Positions 6,995-11,419 of a DNA stretch of 11,419 nucleotides are shown in pieces. Numbering within the stretch: the first letter of the stretch is position 1; each line of letters starts with the position of its first letter. Both the position numbers and the translations under genes were made by a program. Under the pieces are notes generated by a model. That model saw only the letters and a list, made by a program, of their open reading frames with translations, was not told the origin of the DNA and made no database searches. This stretch comes from Spirochaetales bacterium (lineage in GTDB: Bacteria; Spirochaetota; Spirochaetia; DSM-27196; SLST01), in NCBI GenBank assembly GCA_007130265.1, contig SLST01000153.1, positions 1-11,419 on the forward strand, written 5' to 3'.

Positions 6995-7432
6995 CTACTG
7001 GTACATCAGGATGCGTCCAACTTCGCCCACGACGTGCGCGACGAACCCACCGCCAATGAGGACCACGAACATCGCCGTCACTGACGCGCCGAGCACGACC
7101 GGCACCATCGAACCGACGAACGCGAGCACGAAGATCGCCTGCGACACCTGATTCGCCTTGAGCTCGATCATGCGGTCGCGTTCGTCCTCGATCATCGGAG
7201 GGTCCTCACCCGCGACGATCCGGTAGACGATCGCGGCGAGAATCGCCGTCACGATAGCCGCGATGATCCCGACGGGTACCAGAATCAGGACCGATGTGGC
7301 CCAGAACCGGACGAGCGCCTCGGCGTCCGACCCGACCCCCTCCAACCTGCTGAGCGCCATCGCGAAGTAGACGGCGACGACGATCGCCCCGGTCACGATG
7401 GTCGCGACGCTACGCTGCTGCTGGTACGACAC
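6995..7432 (-). CDS. Small four-helix membrane protein with DERD motif, XRE partner (hypothetical)
   Basis: The product is a 145-aa protein with four hydrophobic helices (about residues 9-28, 44-70, 98-115 and 119-137). The middle polar loop contains EDERDRMIELKANQ (82-95). This resembles DUF2178-like proteins and similar small membrane proteins encoded next to small XRE regulators; I cannot assign a family firmly. It may modulate the regulator from the membrane, but that is inference. GTG7432 is chosen because AAGGAGG ends 4 nt upstream. The longer GTG7447 start would bury that ribosome site inside the gene. It is the first gene of the operon, about 50 nt after the predicted transcription start, and ends 10 nt before the XRE gene. 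Confidence 0.82.
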   Translation of the reverse strand: MSYQQQRSVATIVTGAIVVAVYFAMALSRLEGVGSDAEALVRFWATSVLILVPVGIIAAIVTAILAAIVYRIVAGEDPPMIEDERDRMIELKANQVSQAIFVLAFVGSMVPVVLGASVTAMFVVLIGGGFVAHVVGEVGRILMYQ

Positions 7433-7490
7433 GATCCCTCCTTGCACGCGACACCGCCGGCGTACGCCCGTAGATGTCGTGTTAACAACC

Positions 7491-7518
7491 CATAGAGTAT
7501 TGTAGACTTTACTCTATG
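7491..7518. promoter_or_regulatory. Inverted-repeat operator embedded in the XRE operon promoter
   Basis: CATAGAGTA (7491-7499) and TACTCTATG (7510-7518) are perfect 9-bp inverted repeats with a 10-nt spacer. One arm contains the -10 box and the other overlaps the -35 box of the minus-strand promoter. Occupancy should block RNA polymerase. The XRE regulator in the operon is the obvious candidate ligand, giving autoregulation (inference). Confidence 0.65.
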
Positions 7519-7522
7519 TCAA
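7494..7522 (-). promoter_or_regulatory. Promoter of the XRE-NmrA-DUF4386 operon
   Basis: On the minus strand, a perfect consensus TTGACA -35 (7522-7517) is followed after 17 nt by TACTCT (7499-7494). The -10 is weak (3/6), and the perfect -35 together with the overlapping operator carries the call. The predicted start is near 7487. The surrounding 100 bases are markedly AT-richer than the rest of the window. Confidence 0.6.
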
Positions 7523-7871
7523 TTAGATTTTACTTCTGAAGCGCGATGAGCTGCTACTCATGCCTCGTGTTCTCTTCTCTTCTCGCGCGACCGAACTCGA
7601 TAAACTCATCAAATCCTGACAACACACCTGTACTGCGGCTGTAGACTCTGACTACAAGACCCGATAGCGATAGGTTGATCCTCATCTTGGACCTACTGGC
7701 TGCGGTGTCCGGAGAGATATCTGGCTCATTCATTACAGAAGGTCACGGTCGTCTGAGGATTGTAATGCCGAGGATTCCCCGACCATCTCCATGCCTCTGT
7801 AGGACACTACCCCTACAGGAGACATGATCAGCAACTTCGGCATCTGTTTTTTCGGCGTTGCCCAGATATGC
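7519..7871. other. Gene-free spacer between the XRE promoter and the transposase remnant
   Basis: I see no convincing gene in this 350-nt stretch. It contains a pyrimidine-rich tract around 7570-7588, a short inverted repeat TGTAG/CTACA (7640-7644 and 7652-7656) whose left part repeats the TGTAGACT found inside the operon operator (7500-7507), the palindrome at 7797-7818, and a TTTTTT run near 7848. Readings into it from the transposase remnant hit a stop immediately. Confidence 0.5.
7797..7818. repeat. Palindrome CTGTAGG/CCTACAG, possible insertion-sequence end
   Basis: CTGTAGG (7797-7803) and CCTACAG (7812-7818) form perfect 7-bp inverted repeats around 8 nt. The site lies about 55 nt beyond the broken 3' end of the transposase remnant. 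TAGTGTCC-type sequence on the minus strand resembles some insertion-sequence termini, but I could not find a matching partner end at the other side of the IS debris. The assignment is weak. Confidence 0.3.
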
Positions 7872-8464
7872 CTACCTCGGTATGCCCCAGCGCAGCACCG
7901 TTGTCTTGAACGAATCTTCCAGCCGAGGAAGCTTTTCGTCCCAGGAGTAGCGGGCCGACAGGAACCTCCTCGAGTAGTCGTCGATCCGGCCGAAGAGGCA
8001 GGTATTGCGCAACTTCTCGGGATCATCCGGGTCCGGAAGCCAGATGCCGTCGCGAGCGTCACCCTGCACGAGATCCATCGATGCGGCGGCTTCAAACTGT
8101 CGGTACGTTTTGCGGGCCGTACCGATAGCCTTGGCGGCCCGTTGCTTCTGCGTGAGCCCCTGCGATGCGAGAAAGCGGTAGATCGAGCGGTCGGTTACCG
8201 CGCTGATCGCCTCACTGCATTCGGGATCGCGGGTGGGAATCCGTCGCAGTTGCGGGATCGTGCGGCGAGGATGTTCCTCAATCAAGGCAGGAAGCTTTTC
8301 GCGCAGATCCGCGTTGCGAATACGGGGGAACGGCTTCCTCGTCGGAACTGGCAAACCAGCAGTCCGTCGGCACCTTCCTCGCGATACCGCCTGGCTCGCT
8401 GCCCGGCACGGATCTCCGCGTCGAACAGTATCGCCAGTCGTTCCTCAGGGGGCGTTCCCGGGTT
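7872..8464 (-). pseudogene. Truncated, frameshifted DDE transposase (IS481-like)
   Basis: The 5' part, from about 8464, reads PPEERLAILFDAEIR and RYREEGADGL, the 'RW..RY...G..GL' helix-turn-helix end seen in IS481/IS3-type transposases. A frame change near 8326 leads to EKLPALIEEHPRRTIPQLRR, a second DNA-binding block (VTDRSIYRFLASQGLTQKQR), and the start of the DDE catalytic core. That core has MDLVQGDARDGIWLPDP with the first Asp and FGRIDDYSRRFLSARY with the second. The frame then stops at GIPR just where a VYVDNG-type motif should follow. The third catalytic residue and the whole C-terminal half are missing. It cannot be an active transposase. The superfamily is clear; the exact IS family is less certain. 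Confidence 0.68.
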
Positions 8465-8925
8465 GATCTGCGGAAGCTCTCCCAACTCGGACGTCGCCGC
8501 TCGCCGTCCGGTGAGATCAGGTGGTACCGCGTCGATCGCTATCGCCAGGCCCCGCATCGGATGCCGTGCGGTGCGCGGATCAAGGCAGCCGATCAGATCG
8601 CAGACTGCAGCTTCACTTCGCTCCACCTTCGGCAGGTCGGCGGCCTCCAGGAGGTACTCCAGGCGGATCACGCTATGGGTGCTAAGAACTCCTGCAACAG
8701 CCTCTTCGCGTGCTGCATCCCGTTCGCTCCAGCCTCCGGGCAGATAATCACCGGGATGACGATCGTCACGTTCTCCCGGAACTCCCGGTCCCGGAACTCC
8801 CGTTCGGCGCATCCATGGATTCGCCGAGGATGAACCATCCCGCACAGTCCGCACGGATCCACGCGGCGGTTGGTGTCGTACTGATCAACCAAATCGGATA
8901 GCCTGTAGTCGATGGCTGTGGTGCT
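8465..8925 (-). pseudogene. Degenerate DUF6431-like zinc-binding transposon protein fragment
   Basis: The reading LVDQYDTNRRVDPCGLCGMV (about 8898-8839) carries a CxxC knuckle. HPRRIHGCAEREFRDREFRE and NVTIVIPVIIC follow, a layout resembling the DUF6431 zinc-binding domain found with IS transposases. The downstream Cys pair looks degraded (CPEAGANG). A frame change near 8675 rejoins HSVIRLEYLLEAADLPKVER and later VCDLIGCLDPRTARH before blending into the DDE transposase remnant. No start codon is certain (ATG8892 is one option). The two pieces may be one former transposase or two adjacent genes of one element. The DUF6431 resemblance is from memory of the pattern and is moderate. Confidence 0.42.
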
Positions 8926-8940
8926 GTCACAGTTGTCACC

Positions 8941-8978
8941 GGCGCCTCCGTTGTGTCGGCATCGGAGGCGCCTTTCTT
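8941..8978 (+). terminator. Strong hairpin followed by TTTCTT, terminator-like on the plus strand
   Basis: GGCGCCTCCG (8941-8950) and CGGAGGCGCC (8963-8972) are perfect 10-bp inverted repeats with a 12-nt loop. TTTCTT (8973-8978) follows on the plus strand. The shape fits an intrinsic terminator, yet no plus-strand gene precedes it. On the minus strand it sits between a short open tail and the DUF6431-like fragment. It may instead be a leftover element structure. The hairpin is certain; its role is not. Confidence 0.45.
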
Positions 8979-9046
8979 CATTGGTCGGCGAGGGAGGAAA
9001 ACTTCCTAGTCAGCTGACGGAACACATCATAGGCAAGTTCCGTGAT

Positions 9047-9127
9047 TCATGGAAACACTCGCTGGCGGGGAACAGGATCGGTCTCGTCGTTGCAGTAGCG
9101 TTGCTCAAACACCGATAGGTCGATCTC
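9047..9127 (-). pseudogene. IS1182-like transposase N-terminal scrap
   Basis: One minus-strand frame reads PEIDLSVFEQRYCNDETD and then a TGA at 9047-9049. The DLSVF-x-x-RY-x-NDETG pattern is a strong signature of the N-terminus of IS1182-family (IS4/IS5-like DDE) transposases. The usual continuation (GxPAYDP and the SSR segment) is missing. About 26 residues survive, directly abutting the truncated gene at 9131-9365, so this scrap marks the break point. The same frame remains open after the TGA down to 8978 (AYDVFRQLTRKFSSLADQ), of unknown origin. Confidence 0.5.
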
Positions 9128-9130
9128 AGG

Positions 9131-9365
9131 AACTGCCGCTCGACCATGTGCGCGAGGCCCTTGCCTGTGATGTCATAACGATCCGGTGTCAGCTTCAGAC
9201 CCGGTTGGCGGTAGACGTCGACCCTGGCGTCCTGACGCCACCCGATCACCAGGTGCCCGGTGCCGTGGATCGCACCATCGCAGACCTGTGGCTCCAGGCC
9301 GACGTACGTCTCATCCGGATCACGCTCGACGAGGAGGAGTCGTTCGTGGGTGGGTCTCCGGTCAC
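9131..9365 (-). pseudogene. Frameshifted and truncated downstream partner of the FAD oxidoreductase gene
   Basis: GTG9365 overlaps the oxidoreductase TGA as GTGA, a classic coupled start, and reads MTGDPPTNDSSSS. In the repetitive tcctcctcg stretch near 9335 the sensible frame changes to LLLVERDPDETYVGLEP. It then runs GAIHGTGHLVIGWRQDARVD, VYRQPGLKLTPDRYDITGKG and LAHMVERQF, ending near 9131 where IS1182-like sequence begins. The compact, ordered composition (IGWR, DVYRQPGL, YDITGKGL) looks like a real protein N-terminus. I do not recognise a named family. The intact gene was probably longer and worked with the oxidoreductase (inference from coupling). Stop codons in the correct frame are absent until 9010 because of the junction. 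Confidence 0.5.
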
Positions 9366-10915
9366 CGGGCCTCCGTGCGTGGCGCGACCTCGCTCACGAA
9401 GGGACGCCCCAACTTCCTGCAGAGCCGTTGGATCGAGTCCTTTCCGGTGACAACCGCGATCGGCAGTCCGCCGGGCGGCTGGAGCCACTGCCCCGAGAGC
9501 ACGAAGTTGTTGATTCCTCTGATCCGCCCAGTGTGCGCCATCATCCTGCTCCTGGTCGTCGGAAAGAACGCCATGAAGGCGCCACGATGCGCGTTGCAGT
9601 AGCGGGCGTACGTCGCGGGCGTCGCGACGTCGAGGACCGTGAGCTTGCCCGCGAAACGCGGGAGGTGCGATTCGACCGCCTCGCGCACGGCTTCTCCCAC
9701 GCGCGCTTTCTCCCGACGGTAGGCGTTGCGGTCCCCGACGAGCGCAAACCAGTGGTCGATTGCGTCGCCGAAGTGATTGAGCGCGACGGTCATCGCCGTG
9801 CAGCCGGGAGGAGCGAAGCCGGGCTCGTAGGCGTAGTGATTGAGCGTGATCTGCGAAACCGTGGTACCGCTGAGCTCTATCGGTTCGCAGTCGAAGCGCA
9901 CAGTTCTCGGCATCTCGCCGACATCGGCCTGGAGTCCGAGGCCGATATAGGTATTCGATGCGAGCGGGTAGGTCCTTGGGTCGTTGAAGCGCCTCTGGAA
10001 GGCGGAGTCGCGGTAGCGTCCTCCGAGCAGCCGCTCGAAGACGACGTGCGCGTCGCAAGCCGCGACGTAGTGGTCTGCCGTGAAGGTCCGGCCGTCGGCA
10101 CTTGTTACTTGGGTGACCCGTCGGCCCTCGATGCCGACTCCGGTTACCTCGCAGCCGGTCTCCACCTTTCCGCCCAGGGTGAGGTAGCGCTCGACCATGC
10201 GACCGGCGAGCGCCTTCGAGCCGCCAATCGGGATCGAGGACTGACCCTGCGCGAAGGTTGCCAGGGCGAAGAAGAGGAACGCGGCTGCGTAGTCGCCGGG
10301 GGCAAAGGTGGCGAACATCGCACGGATCGCCGGGTGGCGGAAGCGCTCGGCGTACTCGGCGAGCCCGACCTTGCCGTAGCGCCTGAGGATCGCGCCGGCA
10401 TCCTTCATGGAGAGCATGGAGCGCGCCTTCTCGATGAGCGACATCATGTCCATGGGCTTGGCCGTCTCCATCTCGAATGTGCCGAGCTGCCGGATCGTCG
10501 CGATGAACTCGTCGGTCGCCGCGGCGTCCTGCGGAGAGAGCCCCACCCACGCGTCGCGGAGCCGATCGAGGTCGCGATAGATGGGCACGGTGCCGCTCTC
10601 GTGCTCGTAGGTGAGGAACGTCTCGGGGTGGTGGATCTGTACGCCGTCGAGCGCGCCGACGCTCCTCCACAGGTCGTTCATGGGCGTACCCTCTTTGGTG
10701 CCGACCAGCCAGTGGATGCACCCGTCGATGTGGTACCCTTTGCGGTCCCAACCCATACACTGCCCACCGAGGATCGTGTGCTTCTCGAGAATGGTCGCGT
10801 CAAAGCCGTTCGCGCGGGCGAAGATGCCTGCCGACAGTCCGGCGATACCTCCGCCGATGATGACGATGCGCGGCTCGCCACTTCTCGTGGGCGTGAGTGC
10901 GACGGTACTGTTCAT
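9362..10915 (-). CDS. FAD-dependent oxidoreductase, phytoene desaturase/RetSat (CrtI-like) family
   Basis: The product is a 517-aa flavoprotein. The N-terminal PRIVIIGGGIAGLSAGIFAR (residues 15-34) is a GxGxxG FAD-binding Rossmann motif, followed by the ribose-binding acidic residue in TILEKHTILGGQ (E44). GWDRKGYHIDGCIHWLVG matches the start of carotenoid-desaturase/retinol-saturase-like proteins. The middle has PIGGSKALAGRMVERYLTLG and the C-terminus NNFVLSGQWLQPPGGLPIAV, the FAD-contact end of the fold. It should oxidise, reduce or isomerise a hydrophobic polyene-like substrate, but no carotenoid genes are nearby, so the substrate is open. ATG10915 is chosen because GGAGG lies 7 nt upstream; an upstream ATG at 10948 has no such site. 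The next gene starts with a GTGA overlap and is decayed. The gene is divergent from the ABC ATPase gene. Confidence 0.92.
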   Translation of the reverse strand: MNSTVALTPTRSGEPRIVIIGGGIAGLSAGIFARANGFDATILEKHTILGGQCMGWDRKGYHIDGCIHWLVGTKEGTPMNDLWRSVGALDGVQIHHPETFLTYEHESGTVPIYRDLDRLRDAWVGLSPQDAAATDEFIATIRQLGTFEMETAKPMDMMSLIEKARSMLSMKDAGAILRRYGKVGLAEYAERFRHPAIRAMFATFAPGDYAAAFLFFALATFAQGQSSIPIGGSKALAGRMVERYLTLGGKVETGCEVTGVGIEGRRVTQVTSADGRTFTADHYVAACDAHVVFERLLGGRYRDSAFQRRFNDPRTYPLASNTYIGLGLQADVGEMPRTVRFDCEPIELSGTTVSQITLNHYAYEPGFAPPGCTAMTVALNHFGDAIDHWFALVGDRNAYRREKARVGEAVREAVESHLPRFAGKLTVLDVATPATYARYCNAHRGAFMAFFPTTRSRMMAHTGRIRGINNFVLSGQWLQPPGGLPIAVVTGKDSIQRLCRKLGRPFVSEVAPRTEAR

Positions 10916-10951
10916 TTCGGTTCCTCCATTCACGCTACCCTGCGGCACGAG

Positions 10952-10957
10952 AGTATA
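10952..10957 (-). promoter_or_regulatory. Predicted -10 box for the FAD oxidoreductase gene
   Basis: On the minus strand TATACT (5/6 to consensus) lies 36 nt before the start codon, within TATGCTATACTC. No good -35 is found at 16-18 nt, so the promoter is incomplete by sequence or depends on an activator. The leader would be about 30 nt. Confidence 0.4.
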
Positions 10958-11045
10958 GCATACACGAACGCCGTGGGTGTCGCGGAGAGACGGCTCGTGG
11001 CCGGCCGGGTTGACTGCGAGTGTGCAGGAGCATCATCTCTCGATC

Positions 11046-11059
11046 GTGACATTCGTCAC
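11046..11059. promoter_or_regulatory. GTGAC-ATTC-GTCAC palindrome upstream of the ABC ATPase gene
   Basis: GTGAC (11046-11050) and GTCAC (11055-11059) are perfect 5-bp inverted repeats around 4 nt. The TGAC...GTCA core resembles operators of TetR-family repressors that control ABC-type exporters. It lies just upstream of the -35 region of the predicted ATPase promoter and about 90 nt from the oxidoreductase -10, in the divergent intergenic region. The ligand is inferred only. Confidence 0.4.
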
Positions 11060-11082
11060 TACCGCTGCGACGCGCTGCGTAC

Positions 11083-11088
11083 TACGAT
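11083..11088 (+). promoter_or_regulatory. Predicted -10 box giving a leaderless ABC ATPase transcript
   Basis: TACGAT (11083-11088) is separated from ATG11095 by only 6 nt. A start at the usual distance would fall on the A of the ATG, so the mRNA would be leaderless. This agrees with the absence of any Shine-Dalgarno sequence before this gene, in contrast to the other intact genes. No clear -35 is seen. Confidence 0.35.
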
Positions 11089-11094
11089 CAGTGT

Positions 11095-11419
11095 ATGTGC
11101 ATAGCTGCGCTGAGCGACGTCGTCAAACGGTTCGGCCGGGTGCGGGCGCTCGACCACGTGGAGCTCGAGGCGAGACAAGGTGAGATCCTGGGGCTTCTGG
11201 GCCCGAACGGAGCGGGGAAGACGACCGCGATTCGGGTACTGGCGGGCCTCGTGCCTGCAGACTCCGGAACGGTAACGCTCTTCGGCAGACCGCAACGCGG
11301 CGCGATCGAGCTCAAACGGCGCATTGGCCTGGTGACCCAGGAGGTGACGGTCTTCGAGGACCTCTCCGGAAGAGAAAACCTCAGCTTCTTCGGTGGGCTG
11401 TATGGTATGACCGGAAAAG
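11095..11419 (+). CDS. ABC transporter ATP-binding protein, ABC-2 exporter type (partial, runs off window)
   Basis: The first 108 residues of an ABC ATPase are present and the gene continues past the window edge. It begins MCIAALSDVVKRFGRVRALD with the aromatic A-loop position (F13). It then has QGEILGLLGPNGAGKTTAI with the Walker A motif GPNGAGKTT (residues 36-44), and the Q-loop glutamine at IGLVTQE (Q82). SGRENLSFFGGLYGM follows, typical of ABC-2 (drug, lipid or antibiotic efflux; CcmA/DrrA-like) ATPases. The signature motif, Walker B and the permease lie outside the window, so the substrate is unknown. ATG11095 is the only suitable start; it has no ribosome-binding site and a -10 box 6 nt upstream. 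The palindrome at 11046-11059 may be its operator. Confidence 0.9.
   Translation, partial: MCIAALSDVVKRFGRVRALDHVELEARQGEILGLLGPNGAGKTTAIRVLAGLVPADSGTVTLFGRPQRGAIELKRRIGLVTQEVTVFEDLSGRENLSFFGGLYGMTGK

Noticed and set aside
7733..8095. 120-aa minus-strand frame after the transposase remnant as a separate gene
   Set aside because: It overlaps the conserved DDE core in another frame and contains no recognisable protein pattern.
8766..8981. 71-aa minus-strand frame covering the hairpin
   Set aside because: It reads through the hairpin and is out of frame with the CxxC zinc-binding piece, so it is most likely a shadow.
9246..11104. Very long open frames overlapping the FAD oxidoreductase (504 aa minus, 614 aa plus)
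   Set aside because: They are high-GC shadow frames with Arg-rich or unpatterned composition and no domain. The CrtI-like frame accounts for the region.
1..11419. CRISPR array, tRNA/rRNA, prophage or defence system
   Set aside because: No regularly spaced repeats, no tRNA-like cloverleaf signatures and no nuclease, helicase or phage structural motifs were seen on either strand.

Overview
The window is GC-rich bacterial DNA (only roughly 7480-7640 is clearly AT-rich). It has GTG as well as ATG starts, good Shine-Dalgarno sites and sigma-70-like promoters. No rRNA, tRNA or marker protein fixes the phylum. The gene families (FGly sulfatase, ClbS/DfsB, DUF4386, small XRE regulator, two-domain flavodoxin-like protein, phytoene-desaturase-like oxidoreductase, ABC-2 ATPase) suit a free-living Spirochaetota, Chloroflexota or Actinomycetota organism, but that is only a guess.

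Layout. (1) 84-1705, plus strand: a complete type I sulfatase with its own promoter. (2) 1777-2292, plus strand: a frame-broken remnant of an unrecognised membrane protein. (3) 3772-2293, minus strand: a two-gene operon, a ClbS/DfsB-family four-helix protein followed 7 nt later by a terpene-cyclase-like alpha/alpha-toroid protein. Its promoter is near consensus (TTGGCA-17-TATTCT). (4) 5271-3922, minus strand: a promoter with a perfect 9+3+9 operator, followed by a multiply frameshifted flavodoxin-like gene and a TetR regulator remnant that runs into a membrane-like reading frame. The control region is better preserved than the genes. (5) 7522-5305, minus strand: a compact four-gene operon (small four-helix membrane protein, XRE regulator, NAD(P)-binding NmrA/SDR-like protein, DUF4386 membrane protein). 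Gaps are 10 and 1 nt, then a 4-nt overlap. An inverted repeat occupies its promoter. (6) 7519-9130: a 350-nt gene-free spacer, then a graveyard of insertion-sequence pieces (DDE transposase, DUF6431-like zinc-binding piece, IS1182-like N-terminal scrap) with two palindromes. (7) 10915-9131, minus strand: an intact phytoene-desaturase/RetSat-like FAD oxidoreductase. Its GTGA-overlapping downstream partner is frameshifted and cut short by the IS1182 scrap. (8) 11095 to the edge, plus strand: the start of an ABC-2-type exporter ATPase, divergent from the oxidoreductase, with a probable leaderless start and a GTGAC/GTCAC palindrome upstream.

How it fits together. The window looks like an accessory region with small, independently regulated metabolic or detoxification operons separated by decayed genes and IS debris. 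I see no defence island, CRISPR array, prophage or biosynthetic cluster. The most notable points are the operator-promoter pairs and the repeated pattern of intact genes beside frame-broken ones. That pattern is either real decay or, less excitingly, assembly indels.
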